A stretch of DNA of 64,000 nucleotides from Plecoglossus altivelis (taxonomy: Eukaryota > Chordata > Actinopteri > Osmeriformes > Plecoglossidae): contig BROE01000020.1 of NCBI GenBank assembly GCA_036571765.1, forward strand, positions 1,692,537 through 1,756,536, read 5' to 3'. The notes beneath the pieces were generated by a model. It saw nothing but the letters and a program-made list of their open reading frames with translations, made no database searches and was not told the DNA's origin. Positions 36,101 to 47,089 of this stretch are shown here, piece by piece; position 1 is the stretch's first letter, and each line of letters opens with the position of its first letter. The position numbers and the translations under genes were made by a program.

Positions 36101-39100
36101 AAATAGACACAATAAGTAGAGAATTAGAGAAGTAGAAGACAAAATTCAATAGATATTGTTACCAAGGCCACCAGGAAGGGTGTGGCCAACTGCCACACTG
36201 GTATGAAGACCCACCAGAAACATAACATTTCATAGACTTAAACCATACAGAACATTTGCTTCAGAAGAAGCATCATAGTCTGATTGGCTAAGCTATAAAC
36301 CATACTGCTTTCGTAGATTATTTAACATACCCGTGTCCCTCCTAATCTCTGGTCGGTCTGCTGTACTGGCTCAAACCTACACAAACACCCATACATAGCT
36401 GTACAGCCTCCCCAATAGGACGCATCAGGAACAGCAGTCAAACTGTCAGGCCAGCAAGGCGCCTTACAACACTCAGTGCTCCAGTGCTGCCGGCTCCTCC
36501 ATCTCTGTTTACATGCTATCCTCTGGTTGGCAGAGAGTTGACAGCGGCTCGAACCAACCATACAACAGTAAATTTAAAAAGATTTTTTTTCTCTCTCAGA
36601 CATCTTGCATTATTATTATTTATTATTATGTTCAGACTTAGAGCAGACTTGTTAACTAGCTAGCAAATGTTCTCGTCTCGCTGACAATTTTCGCCCCACC
36701 AGTTTCAGACCCACGGTGCCCGAAGTCTGACTCAAACGTGTTCCCTTCACAAAGGTACAGATTTTCTCACGCTTTGTCACTGGGACTTGTAGACTTCCTG
36801 TTCTGTCTGGAGGAAGCCTTAGGGTCTTTCATCTGGGAAAGGTCTCTGCTGGTGAACGACCCCTTGCTAACAATGTCTGCAAGTGTACAGTGTGAAACAA
36901 ATTAAATTTTAGAAAGAGGGAAATGGATAGGAAGGGGGGCTTGATTGTTATGGTATACACAAGACCACATGCAGACCACACTGGAGACAGTGGGACATAC
37001 ACAGCCCAACTTGAAACAAAATATTTGAAGACAGAGCTGAATTACATACTACGGCCAGTCTTTCTATCTTTCTCCTTCTCGTTCGCTTTCTCCTTGTCTC
37101 TGCTCTTGGTGGCCGACTGGATTTTCGTGGAATTGGCCTTGGCCCTCTGGCTCTCTTGCCATTCTGGAGGCGAGAGCTTGAAGAGAAAGTCCTTATAAAG
37201 AGTGTACTCCTTCAGAATGTCTTCAAATTTGGAAATGTCACTGCAAGAACATCATACAGAGATAGCTATTACACCCAATTATTTGGACACATTCTCATAC
37301 ATTTTCAAAACTAGCTAACGACATAGACATTCAGGAAATCTTGAAAATATTCTGTATTTTGAGGCCATGGATGTCATGCATGGAGTTGTCATGGCTACCA
37401 CTCATGTTACTTACCTTTTAATGGCCACAATTTTGGTAGTGATTCTCTTGATCTCAGCAATCCTCTCCAGTTTGGCCTTAGATTCCTGTTCAGCTCTGTT
37501 AGAATGGCAACATTCATTCATAAAGTTGATTATGAATTGATAGATGGTATTTAACATTTTTGTTGATCATTTTATGTCGGAGTTATTTTAAGGTTGTTTC
37601 TGTATGGACATTTCTGTAATAGTGTTCTGGAAATATCTACGGTTGACATTCTGCCATATACATTTACATTTTAATGGCTTCCACAGAGTTCTTGTCATTC
37701 TCTTTCAGGAACTCGTCAAACAGGACAGCGTCGTTCTCGAGGAGCGTCTCAGCTTGCATCAGCTTCCTCTCCTCCTCAGCCGCCACCTTCTCCAGCTGCG
37801 CGATCTCCCCGTACTTCACTGCCAGAGAGTACTGAGAGGCAGCGAAGATGGGGGAAAGTACAAATGAAGAGATGAAAGGGAAAATATTGAGTTAGGGAGA
37901 CAGGGGGAATGGATACAGAGAAATACTTTTAAAAAGACAGAGAGGCAGAAAAGACAATGCAAGAGTCAAGAGCAGCAACAAGTAACCTGACTTGCCAGAT
38001 GGTTTGATACAAATATGTCACAGAGGGGAGGAAAAGGCCTCTGACACACCTGTTACAACTTCAGCTGATTAGCAAGGAAGCAGAAGCAGAAAGTGGGATG
38101 GAAGAAGCTGAAAAAGTAGAGCGTGAAGGAGGGAGACCAGGCATTTTGACCTTCCTTTCCCTTTTGTTTTTCCATTATTTCCTGTATAACCCATCTAACG
38201 TAGAGGCGGGGAAAAACTATGAACGGGAATACTGAAGAGGGCTCATCGACTCGAACACTTCGTTCCTTACTGAAAGGGAGACAGCGTCCACAAGCGGGGT
38301 ATTTTATATTATGCAATCTGTGCTGTACTATATAACCTTAAAATTCCTTTGTTGTGCTCGTTTTTCTGTCACCGTCCCACTTCTGCAGTGGCTATCCCAA
38401 TCCTAGTGTGTCTGTGCTTTTTCTCTCCACTTTTATCTTGTTGGCAGACAGTACCACCAGACACAGAGCTGGCTCTGGAGTCAAATTAATGTCAATAATA
38501 TTTTGCATCCATAGAAATAGTTTTTGCATCTGTAAAATGGGTTGTACTGTGTCGTAAAAGTATTATGTTCAATTCTTTTGACCAACACTACTTTTGCAGA
38601 TTCAAAACGATGTCTATGGATACTAAATTCTATTGACCCAAATTTGACTCGATAGCCTAAGCAATCAAATTTACTGGTGTCCCTGGTCCTCAGTAGAGAA
38701 AGGCTCCCTGGAACATTTGCTTTAGTTTGTTAATGATTTATTTTTATAATTAAATGCAAGTCTGAGTGTCTTATGTTGGAATCCACCCCCTCTGTAGCTG
38801 CTACACTCTGTTTTAACCTTTTTAAAGTGAAGCAAATGGAGGAAAAATACTTTTGCAGCCCTTAAAAAGAGAAAAACACTGGCCTTTGTTTGCGTACTTT
38901 TAAGACAACCTACACAGCCTGGTCCATACGTCTTGTCTCATTTTGCTTTCTTACCTCCAGCAGAAACATCTCTCGCTTCTTGATAATAAACTCGCTGATG
39001 CTCTCTTTGTCGATATTACGGTCTAGGAGGGAAATGGCATACATTGTTGAATGAATTGTCTAAATGACTTTTTAAAACCTATTCTTAAAACCAGGTAAAT

Positions 39101-39949
39101 TTTGTAATATGGCACACACACATTCTTGCAGTAAGTAGCTGACAACACACATGCATGCAAAGGACCCCAAGGAATCCCCCCCCTCCAAACAAGCATTATT
39201 CCAAACCAAAAATCACTGGACTGTTTGTGTGTGTCCCTCCAGAGTCCTGAGCAATGCCTCATGAGAAACATCTCCACCTTTAATCATGGCCATCCTCACG
39301 GCCGGGAGGATCTGGACATGAGCTCTGCTGTCTTTTCTCTGAAGTTCAGCTCTAGTCTTCTCCACATCCTCCTGTCCATCACACAGGATCCTCCTCAGGT
39401 TCGCCTGCTTGGCCTTTACTCGACCAGCGTAAGTCACCTTCTCGTGCACCTTCAGGCCAAGCTGCCTTTGCAGCTCCTTGAGAACAAAGAAAAATCATAG
39501 ACTCACCTTTAATCATCCTCAAATCCAGAGACCTAGATTCTTAAATGAACTGTAATGTAGGTAAATGCAAAGTCAAATTGAATGTGTGATTTGTAAATCT
39601 AACTCGAGTACCATTTTTCTACGTTCTTTCTCCCTGCTCCGGAGCTCAAATATATCATTGTCTTTTGGCGGCTTGAATGGGTTTTCCATTGGCTTCTTGG
39701 CATCCCTGGCTGTTGAAAAGTACAAGCAAACTAAAGGTATTATTGTTATTTTGTATATCTCAAATCTATTAGATCATCTCAGGACCTGACAAAATAACTT
39801 GTATTCTTTGGGAGTAGAACACAAACTAAATGTAGAAATGATAGTAAGCCTTAAAGCCAAGCCAATTGACAACGCCAATTGTTTGATTGCAAATTCATGA
39901 TTCTGAATACATTTTACTTACAGGGAGATGAAAATGCTGGTGATGCCAT
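33177..39949 (-). CDS. cfap100: Cilia- and flagella-associated protein 100 (CCDC37)
   Basis: CFAP100 is the vertebrate relative of the Chlamydomonas modifier-of-inner-arms protein MIA1, an axonemal coiled-coil protein involved in inner dynein arm regulation. Minus-strand coding exons in order: 39949-39922, 39709-39612, 39476-39278, 39022-38955, 37831-37668, 37495-37415, 37240-37053, 36876-36771, 36097-36055, 35650-35496, 34582-34447, 34058-33856, 33542-33449 and 33290-33177. Every junction is GT-AG and every phase agrees, giving 558 residues (human about 611). The protein starts MASPAFSSPSRDAKKPMENP. Residues about 110-240 form the conserved DUF4200 coiled coil (KREMFLLEYSLAVKYGEIAQ, KFEDILKEYTLYKDFLFKLS). 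Residues 240-325 are charged and variable; 326-525 are a second heptad-rich region. It ends EEHLSFFT. It is tail-to-tail with zxdc. Confidence 0.93.
34308..34335. repeat. (ATAAC)n microsatellite
   Basis: Five to six units lie in a cfap100 intron. Confidence 0.85.
34601..34860 (+). mobile_element. tRNA-derived SINE
   Basis: The head resembles a tRNA with polymerase III promoter boxes: an A-box-like stretch at about 34615-34631 (GTGGTCTAATGGTTAG) and a B box at 34664-34672 (GGTTCGATT). The body includes the GAGGTGCCCTTGAGCAAGGC block (34743-34762) found in fish SINEs. It sits in a cfap100 intron, its head about 20 bp from the splice acceptor of the exon at 34582-34447. The 67-codon minus-strand frame inside it is not a gene. 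Confidence 0.8.
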
Positions 39950-40193
39950 CTTAGGAGACAGAAGATTACAGGTTAGAATTTATTTCATTTCAAATATTAA
40001 GTCATTGATGTTGCAATTAAATTAGTAGAGAAACGTAGTCCACATGCCAGAGACCACTTAGACAGGTCATAATGATTCATGCTAGTCTTGAAAACAGGTA
40101 AAAGTAACAGGATATAGCCTGCGTAGTTTATTTAAACGTTCGACCAATGTAAAATGGAGGTGCTATAAAATTAGGCATAGTATATATCCATAC

Positions 40194-40300
40194 CTTCAAA
40201 ATTATTTGTCCCTGGCAGTGTCTTCTATTGAAACACTGTCGTAAAAGACTTTGATGAAACCCTGTGGAGAAGCTTTGGAACGTAATTGTCTTGTGTTCCG
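40194..40300 (-). other. cfap100: Putative 5' non-coding exon of cfap100
   Basis: On the minus strand a segment ends TTTTGAAG at 40194 followed by donor GTATGG. The first coding exon is preceded by CTGTCTCCTAAG, a usable acceptor ending just before ATG 39949. The two would join to give a 5' UTR of about 100 bases. The upstream limit (transcription start) is not determined. Confidence 0.5.
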
Positions 40301-40313
40301 GAGTTTGGACTCT

Positions 40314-40327
40314 GTTGTTATAGCAAC
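40314..40327. promoter_or_regulatory. RFX X-box-like palindrome upstream of cfap100
   Basis: GTTGTTATAGCAAC is an imperfect palindrome. Its AGCAAC half fits the RFX consensus RGYAAC; the other half is GTTGTT rather than GTTGCC. X-boxes within a few hundred bases of the start drive many ciliary genes. Position and gene type fit; binding is inferred. Confidence 0.5.
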
Positions 40328-40329
40328 GT

Positions 40330-40541
40330 TATTGTTAAGCGTCTTTATTGTCTTTTCCAAAGGATGGCGCTAAAGTCCCAACGTTGCATTTCGTCCACAA
40401 AAAGTCGACAAATACATATTGTACACGTTATACTGAAGGTTGTGTTCATCTTAAAACGGGCTGTAGTTCACATTCATTGACATTTAGAATAATTATGCAG
40501 TTTTGCGGGAGGAGTAAAACAACTCAGTTGATTTTTATTTT

Positions 40542-40572
<31 letters not shown>

Positions 40573-43210
40573 TATTGCAATAAATACTAACACAAATCTG
40601 TATTACTTGTACGTGAACCAAATATTTCTAAATCTTAAACGTGTCAGAAAAACGTTTTCAAGATTCCACTGCTTGTTGGCTATCCAAATCGGCGAAATTT
40701 GCATTCTCCATGAGGACAAAGATTTATTTAACTGCAGACACAATCAGTTGAGAATATGGCCGTCCGTTTCGGGTGCATCTTAGCAATATCTTTCTGGCAT
40801 TGTCGTTATAACCCTTCCGCCCATTAGATTGACAAACAATGTGCGCGGGAGATATAAGGATATGGCTGCATTCATCTATTCCTAAAAAGTTACCTTAGTT
40901 GGCTACATGATACACAACACTGGGTTGGAGTTCTTCTATTATTGTTGCAAACGTCTGAATTGAGGTCAGGTTATCATAACTATCACGTTTGTCATTGTTT
41001 CCCTATGCATGTCCATGTGCACTCATGCACACACACATTATATATCTTATATACATCTATGAGGCAAAATTGTACTTTTGCTGTGTTTGGAATAATTTAC
41101 TGAGCTGATAGGGTGAACGGACCCTAGTGACCTAAGAAAGGTAGGCCTACTTTTATGAGGGTCAATATCCACAAGATGCCAGATGTTTTGAAAGCAGAGG
41201 TTGAGATATGGGCTGTTATCTAGGTTTAATTTCCCTTCCACCCTCAGTATACTCTGTGTATATACCCATGTAGTATACATGGACACATGTATCTATGTTA
41301 GGGCCCTAGACAGTTCCTGTTTTTGCGAAGAACACATTAGCCCTTAAGGTTAGGGGCACAGCACAAGCAGAAAACATATGGGTGCACATATTAAAACGAC
41401 ATGTAACACCATTTTTCACACTTTGCCCATTTTAAATATATTACTGTTAGCAATATTACTTGGTACCAAGTAAACTACAGAGCAATGTTTTTTTGTTTTT
41501 TTTTCACAGTTGAGATGTGCAATATGACCACAAGATCATACCTTGACATAGATCCTTTCGCATCCCGATAACGATACATTTAGTTGAAATTCATTGAATA
41601 AGTACATCGCAAAACCACAGTGTATATACGACTCTATAGGATACATTGAACACCAGTTTTGGTGTGTATATAGGTCCAAGAGTTTGGTGTTTTAATAAAC
41701 ACTGTCAAAAGTGTATAATTGTATACTCCCAATACAGAGTTGAATTCAACCCTTGGGTATTTTTGAAACTGCAATGTAAGCTTTGAACACTAGTGCAACA
41801 AAATAACCACAAAGTGCTGAACATTCAGTGAGTGGATCAATAAAATGTATATGTGGATCAAAAACATTATTAATAAATAGTCATAATCAAACATTATATA
41901 CTTTGAAAACTTTGTTTTCCACATTTTGCAAATCCCTGAGTCACAGGACACTATAACTGAGAAATAATTTAGCAGGTTGACCTTGAAAACCAATAACAGG
42001 AGCAAAGATGCTTTGCGAATAAAGGGGTTCAAAATGACAAAACATGTTGGTGACCAGCCACAGTTTAGTGAAAGGGAAAAAAATACTATACAACATGTAC
42101 AAATGAGACTAAATTAAAATGAGGAACAATTTTAGCCATTTTCTTTACATACATTTACGTAGGACATTTTGAATGAAACACACTGGAAAGAAATACAATA
42201 AATCAACACCACTGTGAAACTCTTGTTTCACTCTTCCACATAATCTTTGACCTTTCAGTAATGACCCTGATTGAGATGAAATGCCCGAATGTTAAAACCT
42301 AGGTTGACTCACTGTATCTTAAAATGGGAGCTAAAAAAACATGCTTGTTATTGGCAAGTACAGGGACAGATGCTAATTACTGTAACGGATTGGTATGATT
42401 TTGTAGTTTCAACTGAGGAAGACATACTCATCAAATTGTTTCCAGAGACAGTGATGTTTTGGATGTAATCTGAAATGTCTACATACAGAAATGTCTCATG
42501 CTTCAAGAGTAGGTGTTAGTAGTGTTTCCAATAAAATTTTGTATGTTCTGTGCTACTATTAAATGTGTTTTTGTGATCAAGCACAATAAAAATATTTGAA
42601 CACTGTGCATCCTCACAAAAAGACCAGTCATTTATTACCATTGTACTCAAGACAAGGCAGATGTCTACAGACACTACAGCTGCATCTTTAAGAACTGTAA
42701 ACTGCAAAGTGCGACAAGGCAGGACTTTGTATAAGCTGCCTCTGAGTTTTCAGTATTTCAGTGTTGTTACACAATGCTCGCATTCTGTAATGCAGGGTAA
42801 AATCAGGGTAAAATCAGCTACAGCATCCACTAAAGGTGCTGATTTGATGTGCGCTGGGTGGAGAGAGATGGTGAAGGACGTCCAATGTTAAAAAGAAGCA
42901 GAAGTGGAGAGACACGTTCACAACGTTCATCAGCTACAGGTAGTCCAGGTCTTCCGAGATTCTGTGATAGCCCCCCCCCCCTTTACGAATCTTATACCAC
43001 ATAACTATCATACAACTGCGCTCATTGTAAACAAAAGCAGCCTGAAGATGGCCTGAAAAACAACAATTGTGTAAACCTGTTGGTCATTAAACATTTATTT
43101 TCATGTAAAGGTTACTTATTGTAACCTTGTACACATATACTGTATGTACACACATAGAGAGAGAGAGCGATAGAGAGAGATTTAGTCAGTGCATTTTTCA
43201 TTGTATATCG
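40330..43210. other. Gene-free spacer, first part
   Basis: AT-rich sequence contains a (GAT)n microsatellite at 40546-40572. The nine-Met frame over it is an artefact. A C10 run lies at about 42970-42979 and a GA tract at about 43157-43180. I see no gene or recognisable element. Confidence 0.6.
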
Positions 43211-43214
43211 CTTT

Positions 43215-44070
43215 CAATTCAATTTATTTTTGTAACGCCCAAAATCACAACAACAGTTGCCTCGAAAGGCGACAAAGATTCCATCATTGGTCAATAAACA
43301 GAAAAGCAAGTTATACAATGTCCATATGATTTTAGCAAATGGACGACTGTCCCAGAACATCCCCTGTCCTTAGACCCTCCTTCTCGGCAAGGAAAAACTA
43401 CAAAAAACCCTGTGGGAAAAAGTAGAAACCTTGGGGAGAACCACAGTGAAGGAGAGATCCTGCTTCCACAGATGGACAGGCTGTAGATGGTCCAGGACTG
43501 GCGCACATCCATATGCAGATGGACTGTAAAGAAAGAACCACTCAGAAGGATGGAGGGGATCATCTAGATCATCTAGTGCGAGGAGAGTTCGGCTATTCAG
43601 AGAAGTGGATCTGAGGAAAGCAGTTCGTCTGTTGTAGGAAGCATTCCTCCAACAATTGAGGAGCACCTGGGTCCACAGATCAGGTCGCGAGGCGAGGCGA
43701 GGCATCTGGGGTGAAGTCATCGCCAGGGCACCATCCAGGACAGAGTTCACCTCGGGGGGAGCGAAACTTGTGAATAGCGATGACCAGACTATAGTGAACT
43801 ACGATATTAACTAATGTTGAAGGTGAAAGTGGGAAGAACCATAGGATAGCGCTCAAGCTGCCATACTTCCCCCAGCAGAGTTGCTCCTAGGGCAGTATGG
43901 CCGAATACTTTATATTTTTATGTCTGTTCCTAAACAGCCTGCCCATAAGCTATTTCGAAGAGAAATGTTTTAAGCCTGGTCTTAAATATAGAGACTGTGT
44001 CGGCCTCTTCAACATGAACAGGGAGCTGATTCCATTCCATTTCCTTTCTATTATTCTATCAGTTGTTTCT
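43215..44070 (+). mobile_element. Diverged copy of a widespread fish interspersed repeat
   Basis: It starts TTCAATTCAATTTATTTTTG, then has a block equivalent to CAAATCACAACAACAGTYGCC, later GGCAAGGAAAAACTAC and a GAACCA block. Near 43970-44030 comes TTTTAAGCCTGGTCTTAAAT with AGAGACTGTGTCGGCC. This order of landmarks matches a very common teleost repeat that I know by sequence but cannot name with certainty. Open frames inside (126 codons at 43370-43750, 98 codons at 43897-44193) are repeat-derived. Confidence 0.6.
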
Positions 44071-44220
44071 GTGGTTACCAGTAAGGACTCTACTCCTTTG
44101 GAGTCTGCTGAGGAGGTTCCGACAGTGACCCAGTTAAACTGTAGTCAGCACGTATCTGGTAAGATGACACCTTACTGTAACCAAGCAAGTTAGCAAAAAG
44201 GACATGATCATATTGTTTTA

Positions 44221-45166
44221 TTTGTCCTTCAGACTGTGAGATGCAGAAACTGCAGAATATTCTCACATCAAGGTGCAAGTGCGGCACCGTCAACATCCTC
44301 ATCATGGAGCTTGTGCCAACTAAAAGCCCAAGAGGAGTGGCGGAAAGCAAGGTCTCCTCACTTTAGCTCCTTGCTGTCCTGCAATGTGGTTCCAGAAAAC
44401 AACTGCATCCACTGCACATCTCCTGACATCATTCGCTGCAGAGACTGAATGTCAGAGGAGTGGTTTTGTATGGATTGTGACATCTGCATCCACCTAAAAC
44501 CTACACTCCATAATAGGTCCTGCCTCGATAGAATATACAAGCCCATTGAGCCCAACAGAGTGCTGTATGAAATAAAATGGCAGATATACACAGTTCAAAC
44601 AAGGTAGTGATTTGTCTATTACTTTTTTTAATTTTTTATTACAATCTGAATCTGACTTGTTTATGTTTTCCTCACTAATTATTTAACCTCTCTCTTCAGT
44701 ATGTCTACTGCTTACCGACAGACATGTCCAGTTGGGCACTTGTGGCCCTGCAAACATTGCAGAATCAGCTGGCAGATCAATCATTTTGGGTTGCATACAT
44801 GATATGACGAATGGCTTCATATTTTAATTTGTCATTGTCTTGTTGTGTGTTATAAGTAACCAAGCATTTACATTTACGTATTTTTTATTCAGGTTGTTAT
44901 GATTTCACTTGCCACACTTGCTGTGCAGATCATGTCTGGCACAGTGGACACCTGACAGAACTGACCTCATTTTAAGTGGGTATTGGCCAGCATCCGTAAA
45001 TGCTGACACATTGTTTGCTGTGGATGTCTTCAGCACCTTTGATGAAATGAGCACTGTGGCACCCAGTTTGTCAAAAGAAGGTTTTTTGCGCATGTTGGAA
45101 AGGGGGACTTGTCACTTTGGAAGAGTAAGATTCGGTGTAGATCAGAGATTCTTTAATCAGAGATAG
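44221..45166 (+). pseudogene. Fossil KDZ/Zisupton-type transposase
   Basis: Zisupton is a KDZ-superfamily DNA transposon of fish. Two blocks support it. At 44449-44607: EEWFCMDCDICIHLKPTLHN, a Cys/His cluster of the CxC type preceding KDZ transposases. At 44909-45166: LPHLLCRSCLAQWTPDRTDL, then ILSGYWPASVNADTLFAVDV and FSTFDEMSTVAPSLSKEGFL. The second block matches the conserved stretch after the Cys motif (SGYWPA, DLF-TFE, APGMS, ML). YDF at 44896-44907 and LPHLLC at 44909 are in different frames, showing a one-base frameshift. The catalytic core is absent, so this is a truncated, dead copy or a piece of a split gene. Confidence 0.65.
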
Positions 45167-45323
45167 GACAATATTAGTGAAGCTATTTTATTTGACATTT
45201 TACTAATTGACTTGTATATGTACAGACTGAGAAAATACATAGTGTAACCTTCCGGAACAAGACTTGGAGGGTTTGGGTCAAAACAAGTCACTAGGCAGAG
45301 TTTAAATGCAACCAAACGTAACT

Positions 45324-45640
45324 TTTATTCTTCATAAATGGTGGGAGAGGGGAGTAGGAGAAAATTGGAACACAGGTTTGCCTTCTTAGGTAGCTCCTTG
45401 TTTCATAAAGGTTATATCTTCTTCAGGCTACTCACATCTTCCTTTGGATCTCTTTCCTTCTTAGGTTGTTGGTGAGTCCAACTGCTCACATCCGCTGTTC
45501 TCCTTAGCTCTGTTTTATGTAGCTCGCTAATTGGCCTAACGATCTGCAGCTGAGGCTCCTTTTTGTCTTCCTCTGAATGCACTCTCCGTGGTGCTGCAGG
45601 TGCTTGCTCTGTGCTGCGATGGCCCATGTTTCCTTCTGGC
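45324..45640 (-). CDS. Candidate terminal exon of an unassigned minus-strand gene
   Basis: A 71-codon frame runs from ATG 45627 (AACATGG context) to a stop at 45412. It encodes a charged, soluble peptide: MGHRSTEQAPAAPRRVHSEE at the start and KKERDPKEDVSSLKKI at the end. On the minus strand a plausible acceptor (GGTAGCCAG) lies just before the ATG, and AATAAA occurs at 45329-45324, about 85 bases after the stop. The frame, stop and poly(A) spacing look like the last exon of a gene. I do not recognise the protein, and no upstream partner exon was found. It could instead be part of the neighbouring transposon remains. Confidence 0.3.
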
Positions 45641-45644
45641 TACC

Positions 45645-46500
45645 ACAATAGAGACATATTTTTAAGAGTTTCATAAAGTACACATTCTACCAGGTTGTAT
45701 TAACAACTTTAACAACCCTACTCTCTACTAAGAAAAACACCACAGAAATGTTGTATTCTTGTCTGAGAAGTGTATATTTACCAATTATACTCCAAAGAGC
45801 AAGGGCGTAGGATTCATTTGGCAAAACCCAACATAGTGTTTTTCGCACTTTCAAAATAAAAGTTCAAATGTAAACTTTTTGGTTCCTGCAGTACAAAATA
45901 ATTTTTAGGTTGGACACATGCAGCATTTTCCAATATTAAGGGGTCACATCAGCCCTGGTTCCTACGCTAATACCAAAGAGTGGTCATCACTTCCCTGAAT
46001 TTCTAGTATATATTAAATGACCATATGGAGAGGCCAATGTCTTATGAAAAAAATAGTTATATACTTAACGAATAAAAATTACTCATATTTTTAAGGCTCA
46101 AAATTGCTCAATTCACTCCACATCCAAAGTCTACATGACATCTCCTTCGCCCTATTGCTTGACAATGCCTGAAAACTGGTAAACATTTCTCATGGGGAAC
46201 AAAATGGCCTAAGGACCCGTAACATCAGACACAGATTTTCTTGTACTGTCCAAATTTAGGAGAACCTTCAAAACTATTGTCCTCATGCACCTTAGATCTA
46301 ATCAACTTAAAATTTGAATGGGTGTAGAAGGAAGGAGGAATACACCTGAAGGGATGTAATTCTTGTAAATGACTGCATTGCCACAAAATCTTTGTGTCAC
46401 TAAATCAAAATATAATTTTGACTAATGGTTGTTCAAACCTTATTGTGTCCAATTTGACATTGCTCTGATCTAAACATCCCTGATGATAATTGACTGGATC
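45645..46500. other. Gene-free spacer
   Basis: AT-rich sequence with no open frame of interest and no recognised repeat. Confidence 0.6.
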
Positions 46501-47085
46501 ACCGTAAACAATTTTAACTTGTTATGTCAAAATATGATTGAATTACAGCTTGAACAAAATTTTTACTTCGGCTGAATCTAACAATGTGTACCACAGGACT
46601 ATGCATACCACAGCTTGCTTTTTTGTATGTTAACTGACCAATGGATTTGCCAACACTGAGATTATTTTACTGGGCTGACACTGTGTGTTCCAAAGTGCAA
46701 GGTCATAGGTTTGCATCCAGACACAGTCTCTGGGCCTGTCATTTTTTTGATGATCTTATTAGCTAATCATTATGACATCACTCAGTGTACCATGCGCAAT
46801 CTCACCTTGATATGTCAAAAGATGACTGAATTAAAGCTGACCAACTCTAACAATACTTGCCACAGGAGAAAATGGGTTTTTATATATACAGTAACTGACC
46901 ATAAAATGTCTCAACACTGACAATAGCTCTATGGGCTGAGGCGGTGACCTTCAACATTCACAGTCACAGGAACAAATCCAACCATCCTTTCATGACACTG
47001 ATTATCGGTTTAATTAATCAGGGTGCTATGTGCAGTTTCACCTTAAAATATCGAACGATAACTGAATTACAGCATCTTAAACTTT
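46500..47085. repeat. Three diverged tandem units of about 240-290 bp
   Basis: The same motif order recurs at about 46512, 46800 and 47037: ATATGTCAAAA-GATGACTGAATTA-AGC or variants, then CTAACAATRYTTGCCACAGG and a GGGCTGA block. Divergence is high, so the array is old. The GGGCTGA and AACAAATCCA blocks hint at a tRNA-like head, but this is weak. Confidence 0.45.
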
Positions 47086-47089
47086 GTCC

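Noticed and set aside
36322..36561. 79-codon minus-strand frame between cfap100 exons
   Set aside because: It lies in an intron, does not join neighbouring exons in phase and has no recognised domain; it may be an unidentified repeat fragment.
40544..40783. Frame starting with nine Met residues
   Set aside because: Product of the (GAT)n microsatellite.
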